From: Haloferax sulfurifontis ATCC BAA-897
GTDB taxonomy: Archaea > Halobacteriota > Halobacteria > Halobacteriales > Haloferacaceae
DNA: 64,000 nucleotides
NCBI RefSeq assembly: GCF_000337835.1
Contig: NZ_AOLM01000008.1
Coordinates: 124,001 to 188,000, forward strand
Direction of reading: 5' to 3'
The position numbers and the translations under genes are program-made. The notes under the pieces are model-generated. The model searched no databases. It saw only the letters and a program-made list of their open reading frames with translations, and was not told where the DNA came from. This document shows positions 50,064 through 58,926 of the stretch, one piece after another. How positions within the stretch are numbered: the first letter of the stretch is position 1; every line of letters begins with the position of its first letter.

Positions 50064-51227
50064 ATGGGACAGATTCAACTCACCGACCTGACGAAGCGCT
50101 TCGGCGACACGGTCGCCGTCGACGACCTCTCGCTCGACATCGCCGACGAGGAGTTCCTCGTGCTCGTCGGCCCGTCGGGCTGTGGGAAGTCGACGACGCT
50201 CCGGATGCTCGCCGGCCTGGAGACCCCGACCAGCGGGGACATCTACATCGGCGGGGACCACATGAACTACCGCGTCCCGCAGAACCGCGACATCGCGATG
50301 GTGTTCCAGGACTACGCGCTGTACCCTCACATGACCGTCCGGCAGAACATCCGGTTCGGGCTGGAAGAAGAGGAAGGATACACGTCTGAAGAGCGCGACG
50401 AACGCGTCGTCGAGGTCGCCGAGACGCTCGGCATCTCGGACCTGCTCGACCGGAAACCCGACGAACTCTCCGGCGGCCAGCAACAGCGTGTCGCCCTCGG
50501 TCGCGCCATCGTGCGTGACCCCGAAGTGTTCCTGATGGACGAGCCGCTGTCCAACCTGGACGCCAAGCTCCGGGCGGAGATGCGCACCGAACTCCAGAAC
50601 CTGCAGGACCAACTCGCCGTCACGACCGTCTACGTCACCCACAACCAGACGGAGGCGATGACGATGGCCGACCGTATCGCCGTCATGGACGACGGCGAAC
50701 TCCAGCAGGTCGCCTCTCCCTTCGAGTGCTACCACGAGCCGAACAACCTGTTCGTCGCGGAGTTCATCGGCGAGCCGATGATAAACCTCGTCCGCGGGAC
50801 GCGCTCGGAGACGACGTTCGTCGGCGAGCACTTCTCGTACCCGCTCGACGCGGACGTGATGGAGTCCGTCGGCGACCGCGAGGACCTCGTCTTGGGGATT
50901 CGCCCCGAAGACATCGAGGTCGTCGACGCGACGACCGACGACACCGCCGCCGACGCCGCGCTCGGCGACCACGAACTCCGGATGGACGTGACCGTCGTGG
51001 AGCCCCACGGCGACCAGAACGTCCTCCACCTCTCGCACCCGGACCAACCCTCCGCCGACGACGCCTTACAGGCTGTCACGGAGGGGATGCACCTCGTCAC
51101 GCGGGGCGACCGCGTCACGGTGACGATTCCGCCGGACAAGATTCACGTGTTCGACGCGGAGACCGGAACCGCGGTGCACAACCGCCGCCACGACCAGGAA
51201 GCCGACCGCACGCAACTCGAACAGTAG
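50064..51227 (+). CDS. xacJ: Sugar ABC transporter ATP-binding protein 1
   Basis: A 387-residue MalK/UgpC-type ATPase. Walker A GPSGCGKST is near residue 36, the signature is LSGGQQQRVALGRAIVRDPEV, and Walker B is VFLMDEPLSNLD. A regulatory OB-type C-terminal domain follows (about residues 240-380). The His-loop reads THNQTEA where most relatives have THDQTEA. It starts 3 nt after xacI. A 72-base stretch (50526-50597) is identical to the next gene. Confidence 0.92.
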   Translation: MGQIQLTDLTKRFGDTVAVDDLSLDIADEEFLVLVGPSGCGKSTTLRMLAGLETPTSGDIYIGGDHMNYRVPQNRDIAMVFQDYALYPHMTVRQNIRFGLEEEEGYTSEERDERVVEVAETLGISDLLDRKPDELSGGQQQRVALGRAIVRDPEVFLMDEPLSNLDAKLRAEMRTELQNLQDQLAVTTVYVTHNQTEAMTMADRIAVMDDGELQQVASPFECYHEPNNLFVAEFIGEPMINLVRGTRSETTFVGEHFSYPLDADVMESVGDREDLVLGIRPEDIEVVDATTDDTAADAALGDHELRMDVTVVEPHGDQNVLHLSHPDQPSADDALQAVTEGMHLVTRGDRVTVTIPPDKIHVFDAETGTAVHNRRHDQEADRTQLEQ

Positions 51228-51229
51228 CC

Positions 51230-52381
51230 ATGGCACGATTGACACTCGACGACGTAACGAAGGTGTACACCGACGACGGCGGCGACGACATCGTCGCCGT
51301 CGAAGAGATATCGCTCGACATCGACGACGGGGAGTTCCTCGTGCTCGTCGGTCCCTCGGGGTGTGGCAAATCGACGACGCTCCGGATGATGGCGGGGCTC
51401 GAAACCGTCACGGAGGGCGAACTCCGACTCGAAGAGCGCGTTCTCAACGACGTGTCCGCGCAGGACCGGGACATCGCGATGGTGTTCCAGTCGTACGCGC
51501 TGTACCCGCACAAGAGCGTCCGCGGGAACATGTCGTTCGGCCTCGAAGAGTCGACCGACCTCCCGGACGACGAGATACGCCAGCAGGTCGAAGAGACGAC
51601 CGACATGCTCGGTATCTCCGACCTACTCGACCGCAAGCCCGGACAGCTTTCGGGCGGTCAGCAACAGCGGGTCGCCCTCGGGCGCGCAATCGTGCGCGAC
51701 CCCGAGGTGTTCCTGATGGACGAGCCGCTGTCCAACCTGGACGCCAAGCTCCGGGCGGAGATGCGCACCGAACTCCAGCGACTGCAGGAGGAACTCGGCG
51801 TCACGACCGTCTACGTCACCCACGACCAGACGGAAGCGATGACGATGGGCGACCGCGTCGCCGTCCTCGACGACGGCGAACTCCAGCAGGTCGGGACGCC
51901 GCTGGACTGCTACCACCGGCCGAGCAACCTGTTCGTCGCCGGCTTCATCGGCGAGCCGTCGATGAACTTCTTCCCCGGGTCGCTTTCGGGCGACACCTTC
52001 AGCGGCGACGGCTTCGACTACCCGCTTTCGGACGCGACCAGAGACCAGCTCGGCGACGCGAGCGCCCTCACGCTCGGCATCCGACCCGAGGACGTCGCGG
52101 TCGGCGAGCGGCGCTCCGGCGAGCGGACCTTCGACGCCGAAGTCGTCGTCGTCGAGCCGCAGGGGAACGAGAACACCGTCCACCTGCGGTTCGCCGACGG
52201 GGACGAGGGGCCCCAGTTCACCGCGACCACCACCGGGCGGTCGAGAGTCGAAGCGGGCGACCGAACGACCGTCTCGTTCTCCGAAGACGCGATTCACCTG
52301 TTCGACGGGGAGACCGGCGACGCGCTGAAGAACCGAGAACTCCCGTCGAACCGCGCCATCGACGCGTTCGTCTCGAACTGA
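51230..52381 (+). CDS. xacK: Sugar ABC transporter ATP-binding protein 2
   Basis: A 383-residue MalK-type ATPase with Walker A GPSGCGKST near residue 41, signature LSGGQQQRVALGRAIVRDPEV, Walker B VFLMDEPLSNLD and the usual His-loop THDQTEA. It is a paralogue of the gene just upstream, from which it is separated by 2 nt. Two ATPase genes with one permease pair suggest a heterodimeric motor or alternative partners. The long upstream open frame is a shadow of xacJ. Confidence 0.92.
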   Translation: MARLTLDDVTKVYTDDGGDDIVAVEEISLDIDDGEFLVLVGPSGCGKSTTLRMMAGLETVTEGELRLEERVLNDVSAQDRDIAMVFQSYALYPHKSVRGNMSFGLEESTDLPDDEIRQQVEETTDMLGISDLLDRKPGQLSGGQQQRVALGRAIVRDPEVFLMDEPLSNLDAKLRAEMRTELQRLQEELGVTTVYVTHDQTEAMTMGDRVAVLDDGELQQVGTPLDCYHRPSNLFVAGFIGEPSMNFFPGSLSGDTFSGDGFDYPLSDATRDQLGDASALTLGIRPEDVAVGERRSGERTFDAEVVVVEPQGNENTVHLRFADGDEGPQFTATTTGRSRVEAGDRTTVSFSEDAIHLFDGETGDALKNRELPSNRAIDAFVSN

Positions 52382-52638
52382 CCGGTCACTGCTTTCTGCT
52401 TCTCGTTCGCGGTTTGCGTGCCGCGCTCAGCCGTCGAGCTATCTGCGTCAGCGTAGCGACTGCAACCGCGAGTCGCGTCGCTCCGGTATCGAACTTCAGC
52501 GAGTGAAAAAGCGGCCGCGGGGGACGCGCCGCGTGCCGAGAGACGTTCGCGTTTCTCGCTCGCGGTGGTGCGTCCGGGTTATGGGTGCATGTCAGGCGGT
52601 CGCGGCCGCTGTGGGACAGTCTCGCTCTCGGTGGCGGC

Positions 52639-53877
52639 TTACTCCTCGTCGAAGAGCGTCTCCCCTTCGACCATGTGTTCTCCGACGGCGTCGAGGTCGA
52701 GCGTCAGCCCGAGGCCGGGCTTTTCGGGAATCTCCATGCGACCGTTCTGAATCAGGTCGTCCTCCTCGACGAGGTCCTCCCACCAGCCGAGCTGGTAGGA
52801 GTGGTATTCGAGGGCAAGCGAGTTCGGGATGGCCGCGGCGACCTGCGCGGAGGCCATCGTCCCGATGGGCGACGAGACGTTGTGCATCGCCACGGGGATG
52901 TAGTACATGTCCGCGAGGTCGGCTATCTTCCGCGTCTCGCGCATGCCGCCGACGCGGGGCAGGTCCGGCGCGATGATGTCCACCGCCTGCGGTTCGAGCA
53001 GTGTCCGCTGGCCGAACTTCCGGTAGACGTTCTCGCCGACCGCGATGGGCGTCGTCGTGGACTGGGTCACGAGCTTCTGTACGTCGTGGTTCTCCGGCGG
53101 GACGGGGTCTTCGAGCCACCACACGTCGTAGTCTTCCAGCTCGGCGGCGAGGCGCTTTGCGCTCCCGCCGGTAAAGGACCAGTGGCAGTCGAACGCGACG
53201 TCGGCGCGGTCGCCGACGGCCTCGGTGACGGCCTCGACGATTTCGACCTTGTGGTCGATTTCGGGGTTGCGGAGGTGGCGGTTCGCGCGGTCCTTCTCGT
53301 GGCCCGAGGGCACGTCGAGGTCGAACTTGATGGCGTCGTAGCCGAGCTCCTCGACCACGCGGACGCCCTCCTCGGCGCAGGCCTGCGGGTTGGCCTCGTC
53401 TTCGGTGTGGAGGTCGCAGTAGACGCGCACCTCGTCGCGGTACTTCCCGCCGACGAGCTGGTAGGCGGGCACGTCGAGGAGCTTCCCGGCGACGTCGTGA
53501 AGCGCGATTTCGATGCCCGAGATGGCGGAGATGACCTTGCCCGAGACCGAGCCCTCGCCGGACATCTTCTGGACGAGGTGCTCGTACAGGCGGTCGATGT
53601 CGAGGGGGTTCTCGCCGACGAGGAACGGTTTCATCCGCTCGATGATGGCGGTGTCGCCGCCGCCCCAGTAGGCCTCGCCGGTGCCGACGACGCCCGCGTC
53701 GGTGTAGACGCGGACGAGAATCCACGGGTAGTTCCCGTCGACCATCGTCGTCTGTACGTCCGTGATTTCGGCGTCGCGGACGCCGCCTCGCGGATTCGTG
53801 ATATCCATCGTCTCCGCGGACAGGTCGCGCATCGTGTACTCCGCGTTCGGGTCGCTAAGCTTCGCTTGCTCAACCAT
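52639..53877 (-). CDS. xacD: D-xylonate/L-arabinonate dehydratase (enolase superfamily)
   Basis: A 412-residue mandelate-racemase-type enzyme. The metal ligands appear in order: Asp in VAFDCHWSF, Glu in WLEDPVPPEN and Glu in IAVGENVY. KFDLDVPSG supplies the Lys region and VAMHNVSSPIG the C-terminal His. It removes water from pentonate to give 2-keto-3-deoxypentonate. CTTTTGTAG at 26-35 nt upstream fits a leaderless start at 53877. It is divergent from the semialdehyde dehydrogenase gene, as expected for the pentose cluster. Confidence 0.9.
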   Translation of the reverse strand: MVEQAKLSDPNAEYTMRDLSAETMDITNPRGGVRDAEITDVQTTMVDGNYPWILVRVYTDAGVVGTGEAYWGGGDTAIIERMKPFLVGENPLDIDRLYEHLVQKMSGEGSVSGKVISAISGIEIALHDVAGKLLDVPAYQLVGGKYRDEVRVYCDLHTEDEANPQACAEEGVRVVEELGYDAIKFDLDVPSGHEKDRANRHLRNPEIDHKVEIVEAVTEAVGDRADVAFDCHWSFTGGSAKRLAAELEDYDVWWLEDPVPPENHDVQKLVTQSTTTPIAVGENVYRKFGQRTLLEPQAVDIIAPDLPRVGGMRETRKIADLADMYYIPVAMHNVSSPIGTMASAQVAAAIPNSLALEYHSYQLGWWEDLVEEDDLIQNGRMEIPEKPGLGLTLDLDAVGEHMVEGETLFDEE

Positions 53878-54006
53878 TGCGCACGTATATCTCGAAAGCC
53901 ACTACAAAAGTGTGTGGGTTGGTAGTTCGTCGCTCACCCCGATGCACGCTCCCGAACTCCCCCGTCGACGACAGCCAACAAATAGTGACAGCTTCGGAAG
54001 AATTGT

Positions 54007-54036
54007 ATGTCGGAAGACGAAACATGCACTCGATGA
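54007..54036 (+). CDS. Possible nine-residue leader ORF before xacF
   Basis: MSEDETCTR is followed by a stop that overlaps the xacF ATG (ATGA, 54033-54036). It may be a coupled leader, or chance. Confidence 0.15.
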   Translation: MSEDETCTR

Positions 54037-55481
54037 CGGACCCCAGTAAAAACTACGTCAACGGTGAGTGGGTGACCTCGGAGACCGGCGAGACGGCCGA
54101 GGTGACGAACCCCGCGAACCCGAGCGAAGTGGTCGCGACATATCAGAAATCCAACGAGAACGACGCCGCCGCGGCCGTCGACGCCGCCGTCGCGGCCGAA
54201 GACGAGTGGCGAAACACGCCCGGTCCCGAGCGCGGACGCATCCTCCGCGAAGCGGGGACGCTCCTCGCCCAGCGCAAGGACGAACTGACCGACATCCTCA
54301 TCGCCGAGGAGGGGAAGGCGCGCCCCGAGGCGGCGGGCGAGGTACAGCGCGCAATCGACATCTTCCACTACTTCTCGACGAAGGCCGCCGACCTCGGCGG
54401 CGCGAGGAAGGGTGCGAGCGGGCCGAACACGAACCTCTACACGCGGCAGGAGCCGGTGGGCGTCGCGGCGCTCATCACGCCGTGGAACTACCCCATCGCC
54501 ATCCCGGCGTGGAAGCTCGCTCCGGCGCTCGCCGCCGGCAACACCGTCGTCCTCAAGCCCGCCTCCATCGCGCCCGGCGTCGTCGTCGAAATCGCCCGCG
54601 CGCTCGACGAGGCCGGCCTCCCGGACGGCGTCCTCAACGTCGTCACCGGCCCCGGTAGCTCGGTCGGTAGCGAGTTCATCGCCAACGAGGGCACGGACCT
54701 CGTCTCCTTCACCGGGAGCAGTCAGGTCGGCGAGATGGTGTACGAGCAGGCCACAGACGCCGGCAAGCGCGTCCAGACCGAACTCGGCGGGAAGAACCCG
54801 ACGCTCGTCGCCGACTCCGCGGACCCCGCCGAAGCCGCCGACATCGTCGCTAACGGCGGGTTCGGAACCACCGGCCAGTCGTGTACGGCCTGCTCCCGCG
54901 CCATCGTCCACGAGGACGTGTACGACGACTTCGTCGCCGAGCTCGTCGACCGCGCGAAGTCCCTCGACGTCGGTCCCGGCACCGACCACGAGATGGGCCC
55001 GCAGGTCAGCGAGTCCGAGCTCTCCTCGACGCTCGAATACATCGACATCGCCGAGGGCGAGGGCGCGACTCTCGTCGCGGGCGGCGGCGTCCCCGAGGGC
55101 GAGGAAGTCGAGACGGGTCACTTCGTGGAGCCGACGGTGTTCACCGACGTCGACCCCGACATGCGCATCGCACAGGAGGAGGTCTTCGGGCCGGTCATCG
55201 CCGTCATCGAAGTGAGCGACTTCGACGAGGGGCTTGCGGTCGCGAACGACGTCGACTACGGCCTGTCGGCCAGCGTCGTCACCGACGACCACACCGAGGC
55301 GAACCGCTTCGTCGACGAGGTCGAAGCCGGCGTGGTGAAGGTCAACGACAAGACGACCGGCCTCGAACTCCACGTCCCCTTCGGCGGGTTCAAGCGTTCC
55401 TCGTCGGAGACGTGGCGCGAGCAGGGCGACGCCGGCCTCGACTTCTACACCATCGAGAAGACCGTCTACGACAACTACTGA
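54033..55481 (+). CDS. xacF: 2-oxoglutarate semialdehyde dehydrogenase
   Basis: A 482-residue ALDH. LITPWNYPIAIPAWK, FTGSSQVGEMVY, the general base in ELGGKNP, catalytic Cys284 in GQSCTACSR and QEEVFGPVIAVIE are all intact. It oxidises 2-oxoglutarate semialdehyde to 2-oxoglutarate, the last step of oxidative pentose breakdown. An ATG at 54024 is also in frame; 54033 gives a start matching what I recall for the Haloferax enzyme. Confidence 0.9.
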   Translation: MTDPSKNYVNGEWVTSETGETAEVTNPANPSEVVATYQKSNENDAAAAVDAAVAAEDEWRNTPGPERGRILREAGTLLAQRKDELTDILIAEEGKARPEAAGEVQRAIDIFHYFSTKAADLGGARKGASGPNTNLYTRQEPVGVAALITPWNYPIAIPAWKLAPALAAGNTVVLKPASIAPGVVVEIARALDEAGLPDGVLNVVTGPGSSVGSEFIANEGTDLVSFTGSSQVGEMVYEQATDAGKRVQTELGGKNPTLVADSADPAEAADIVANGGFGTTGQSCTACSRAIVHEDVYDDFVAELVDRAKSLDVGPGTDHEMGPQVSESELSSTLEYIDIAEGEGATLVAGGGVPEGEEVETGHFVEPTVFTDVDPDMRIAQEEVFGPVIAVIEVSDFDEGLAVANDVDYGLSASVVTDDHTEANRFVDEVEAGVVKVNDKTTGLELHVPFGGFKRSSSETWREQGDAGLDFYTIEKTVYDNY

Positions 55482-55792
55482 GCCTCCCACCCGGTCGCCG
55501 ACGGCGACCGTCTGCCATCGTCTCGTTCTTTTCTTTCCTCTCCTCATCTGTCTCCCGTCACCATCACCTATCCCCCGTCACCCGCGCTCTCACCCTGCCG
55601 ACACTGTCGTCTCAGCTACCTCGCGTATAATTCTCTATACCAGAACGACATTCCGTAGACGACTGCAATCAAGATTACACCCATAGCTGTGTAACTTACG
55701 GCCGTAGTCACATGACGAGAGCTATGTTAACACGGCCCCGCATCGAGAATTCGAGGGGCTCGCGCCCTGTTCCGAGATAGCGAACGAGAGGG
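55482..55792. other. Intergenic region between xacF and xacR
   Basis: The two flanking genes converge here. The left part is CT-rich and featureless; the right part (55,616-55,740) is AT-richer and holds a possible very small membrane ORF on the minus strand. Confidence 0.4.
55616..55711 (-). CDS. Possible tiny single-helix membrane protein
   Basis: A 31-residue frame (GTG at 55711; an ATG at 55684 gives 22 residues) encodes one hydrophobic helix, AMGVILIAVVYGMSFWY, followed by RELYAR. Size and shape recall small accessory subunits of sodium symporters, but no such transporter adjoins. GTTAACATAG at 55722-55732 could be its TATA box, which suits the ATG form better. Confidence 0.25.
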   Translation of the reverse strand: MTTAVSYTAMGVILIAVVYGMSFWYRELYAR

Positions 55793-56548
55793 TCAGTAGT
55801 TGATGTTCAGTTCGACGACGTTCGCCGCGCTCAGGACGCGCTCGGGGAGCGCTCCGTGGAGGTCTTCGTCACTGACTCGGCTGGCGGGCGCGGAGACGCT
55901 GATGGCCCCGAGCACCTCACCGGACGACGATTTGATGGGTGCGGCGATACAGCGCAGGCCTTCGAGACGCTCGCCGTCGTCGATGGCGTAGCCGCGCTCG
56001 CGGACCGCTTCGAGCACCTCGAACAGCTCCTGCCGCGTGCCGATGCTCTTCGGCGTCTTCTGTTCGAGCCCGTGGCGCTCGATTATCTCGTCGACCCGAG
56101 ACTCCGGGAGGTTCGCGAGAATCGCCTTCCCGAGCGCCGTCGTGTGCAGGTTCGTCCGCAGACCCGCGTAGGTGTCGAGGTCCACGGCGTCGTCGCCTTT
56201 CGCCCGCATCAGGTAGACGCCCATCCCCTGTTCTTCGACGAGGAGGTTGGCGAGTTCGCCCGTGTCGGCGGCGAGCGACTTGACCTCGGGTTCGGCGATT
56301 TGATACACCTCCATCGACTTCCGACTGTGGCCGCCGACTTCGAGGAACTTCAAGCCGACCCGGTAGTCGTCGCCGTCCTTGAGGACGTACCCGTGTTTCT
56401 GGAGCGTCGTCAGGTGGTTGTGCACCGCGCTCTTTCCCATCTGGAGGTCGCTGGCTAACTCCGTGACCCCACAGGGTCCTTTCTCCATCAGTTCCTCGAC
56501 GAGCGCCAGCGTCTTTTCCGTGGTCCGGACCGGATGTTTGGCGTCCAT
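55793..56548 (-). CDS. xacR: IclR-family regulator of pentose catabolism
   Basis: A 251-residue IclR protein. The N-terminal winged helix is [37 protein letters not shown], and the C-terminal ligand domain includes [22 protein letters not shown] and GLRCIAAPI. In Haloferax the IclR protein encoded beside these genes controls the pentose pathway, and the same location holds here. CTTATTC about 25 nt upstream marks a leaderless start. Confidence 0.88.
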   Translation of the reverse strand: MDAKHPVRTTEKTLALVEELMEKGPCGVTELASDLQMGKSAVHNHLTTLQKHGYVLKDGDDYRVGLKFLEVGGHSRKSMEVYQIAEPEVKSLAADTGELANLLVEEQGMGVYLMRAKGDDAVDLDTYAGLRTNLHTTALGKAILANLPESRVDEIIERHGLEQKTPKSIGTRQELFEVLEAVRERGYAIDDGERLEGLRCIAAPIKSSSGEVLGAISVSAPASRVSDEDLHGALPERVLSAANVVELNINY

Positions 56549-57079
56549 GATTATTCGTTATCAAGTATCTGAATAAGTGTTCTGGTCGGGAGAACGGTGG
56601 GCCGTGAACGTGGAACGTCGTTTCCGCGGGACTCCCCCGTCTGTCAAGCGACTGTTCTGCTTTCCGGCTGCTGTTCTGCTATCGAGCAATACTATGTGCG
56701 GTGGTCCTTCGGTTTTCCCTATCTTACGTACTCGTCGTCCGTTCTCTACCTCTCGCCCGAAACGACGTTGTGTTCGGTTTCTCTAACTTGGGATTTTTTG
56801 TTAACGCTTCCGAGGCGTCCAGAAACTCGTCAATCTCGCTCGTCTCTGTGGCCGCTGTTTTCGTCTCGACGACCGGTCGTGACTGGCGGACGCCGACGCC
56901 CCCGTCTTCTTCGGATAGTTGTTCGATGTGTACAATATGGATCCCGTTTCCTCGCGGCTCAGTCCCACGGTTCGCACTCGTCGTGTCTCACGGCGTGGGA
57001 CGAACGGGGAGGTCCACAGCGGCCGGCGTCGGTGACGAACCGCCGGCGGAGCCCACGGTCCGGCCTCCCGTCTCTCGGT
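56549..57079. other. Intergenic region between the siderophore operon and xacR (531 bases)
   Basis: Both flanking genes read leftward, so this holds the end of the siderophore operon and the xacR promoter (CTTATTC at about 56568-56575). Open frames on the plus strand here are low-quality and lack start signals. I see no RNA gene. Confidence 0.4.
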
Positions 57080-58918
57080 TCAGTCGTCCGCCGTCCCCAC
57101 CTGACTCGCGTCGTCAGCTCTGTCGCCCGCGACTTCGGCGAGGGCGTTCGACACCGTTCCGTGTTCGGCGGCGTGCGGACGACCGGGGGAGTCGTCGTAG
57201 CCGTAGTCGAAGATGCGGTTCCGGTTGAGACTGAGCTTCGTGAACTCCGGTCGGAGCATGTCGAACAGGTCGAACCGCGCTTGGAGTTCGGGGAACTGCG
57301 CCTGATAGTCGAGCACCGCGCGTCGTGCGTGCGCCCAGAACTCCCGTTCGGAGTAGTCTTCGTGTTCTTCGAGCACGTCGGCGACGTACCGGAGGACGCA
57401 GACGAACAGCCCGGAGAAGATGAACTGACAGAGGCCTTCAGGCGGTTCCTTTCGGAGCACGTCGTGCACCTCGTCGGGAAGCGCCTCCAACTCCGGGAGC
57501 GACTGGTCGCTCACGTTCACGTCGTCCGCGAAGTCCTTGACCGCGAGTCGGGTGGGAACGCCGTCTTCGACGACGAGGATGGTGTTCTGGCCGTGCGGGG
57601 AGAACACGGTTCCGTAGCGGTAGAGGAAGTGCAACAGCGGCGGCAGGACGGTGTCGAAGAACTCGGCCAGCCACTCGTCGAGCGCGAGTCCCGACTGTTC
57701 GACCAGCCGCGAGACGAAGGGTTCGCCCGCGCCGTCGACGTGCATCAGCGACGAGAGCGTAATCGCTCGCTCGTCGTCTTCGAGGAACGTGTAGATGGAC
57801 TCCCGCCAGACCGCGCCAAGCAGTTCGTGGTACTGGTACGGCGAGCCGTCGATGTCGGTGAAGTCCGCGTGGTCGTAGTTGAGACCCGCAATCTCGCCGG
57901 GGAGAATCAACCCCTGTTCCTGCAGGAAGTCGTCCCGCTCGTAGATGCCTTTGATGTAGTCGGTGACCGTCGGCGCGAGTTCGGTCCGCTCGCCGGGAAG
58001 CCCCCGCCAGACCAGCGTGTTGAGAATCCGCATCGGAACCTTCACGTGGTGTTTCTCCGCGTCGTCGACGTTGACGAAGGTCCGGACCGACTGTTGCGGG
58101 AGGTACTCGTCCGGTCCCTCGCCGAGCGGGACGATGTCGCCGGCCGCGATGTGGTCGGGAAACAGCGGGACGACGCTGTGTTCCCACTGCCAGTCGTGGA
58201 CCGGCATGAAGAAGTAGGCGTCCGGGTCGTATCCCTTCGCGTCGAGGCGACTTCGGAAGCGTTCGTAGTAGTCGCCGAGTTCGCCGCGGACGAGCGAGTC
58301 GTGGTCGACCTCCCCGGTCCCGACGAACGTCGCGTGTTCCTTGCGGACGGCCGCCCACGAGAGCGTCACCGGCTCTTTGCGCTCCGGTGCGTACTGCTTG
58401 TAATCGTCGTACCCCCAGCCGAGCCGTCCCTTGTTGTACGTAATCCAGGGGTGGCCCTCCATCTCGCCTTCGAGACGGGCGTAATCGAGCGCCGTCGGGT
58501 CGAACCCCTCCCGGCCCCGCTTTCGCGACTCGATGTGGGCGTCCGCGAGTAGCGTTCGCTTGTACTCGCGGACGAGGTTCCCCTCGGTGAGCCCGTCGAG
58601 GTCGGTCGTCTCGCCGAGGTCGCGCAGTAGTCGAAGCGGGTCGCCGAGCGGCTTCCACGCCCCGTCGGTTCGGCGCTCGACCGTGTCGCCGTAGACGTGA
58701 AGGCTGTCCATCAGTCGGTCGGCGGCCTCGAACCGGTAGCTCGTCTCGCCGAGGTCGAACCGGTAGCCGTGGCGGTCGTCGCCGGCGTCTATCTTCCGCG
58801 GCTCGACGATTTCCTCGTAGGCGAACTCTTCGAGCATCTTCGTCAGGAGGCGGCGTTCGACCGTCTCCCAGACGTCTGCGTCCAGTGCGTCCCGTAGCGT
58901 GGTGTCGTTCGGATTCAT
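57080..58918 (-). CDS. iucC: NRPS-independent siderophore synthetase, IucC type
   Basis: A 612-residue IucA/IucC-family enzyme. LEGEMEGHPWITYNKGRLGWGYDDYKQYAPER is the ATP-binding start, MPVHDWQWEH is the central motif and FSPHGQNTILV carries the catalytic His segment; a FhuF-like C-terminal region follows. It adds the second hydroxamate arm to citrate. It is the last gene of the operon, 8 nt after the monooxygenase stop. Its first six residues (MNPNDT) are identical to those of the other synthetase. Confidence 0.9.
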   Translation of the reverse strand: MNPNDTTLRDALDADVWETVERRLLTKMLEEFAYEEIVEPRKIDAGDDRHGYRFDLGETSYRFEAADRLMDSLHVYGDTVERRTDGAWKPLGDPLRLLRDLGETTDLDGLTEGNLVREYKRTLLADAHIESRKRGREGFDPTALDYARLEGEMEGHPWITYNKGRLGWGYDDYKQYAPERKEPVTLSWAAVRKEHATFVGTGEVDHDSLVRGELGDYYERFRSRLDAKGYDPDAYFFMPVHDWQWEHSVVPLFPDHIAAGDIVPLGEGPDEYLPQQSVRTFVNVDDAEKHHVKVPMRILNTLVWRGLPGERTELAPTVTDYIKGIYERDDFLQEQGLILPGEIAGLNYDHADFTDIDGSPYQYHELLGAVWRESIYTFLEDDERAITLSSLMHVDGAGEPFVSRLVEQSGLALDEWLAEFFDTVLPPLLHFLYRYGTVFSPHGQNTILVVEDGVPTRLAVKDFADDVNVSDQSLPELEALPDEVHDVLRKEPPEGLCQFIFSGLFVCVLRYVADVLEEHEDYSEREFWAHARRAVLDYQAQFPELQARFDLFDMLRPEFTKLSLNRNRIFDYGYDDSPGRPHAAEHGTVSNALAEVAGDRADDASQVGTADD

Positions 58919-58926
58919 GGGTATCG

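Noticed and set aside
56597-58552. 651-codon plus-strand frame across the intergenic region and iucC
   Set aside because: Most of it lies opposite the well-supported iucC gene and has no recognisable domain.
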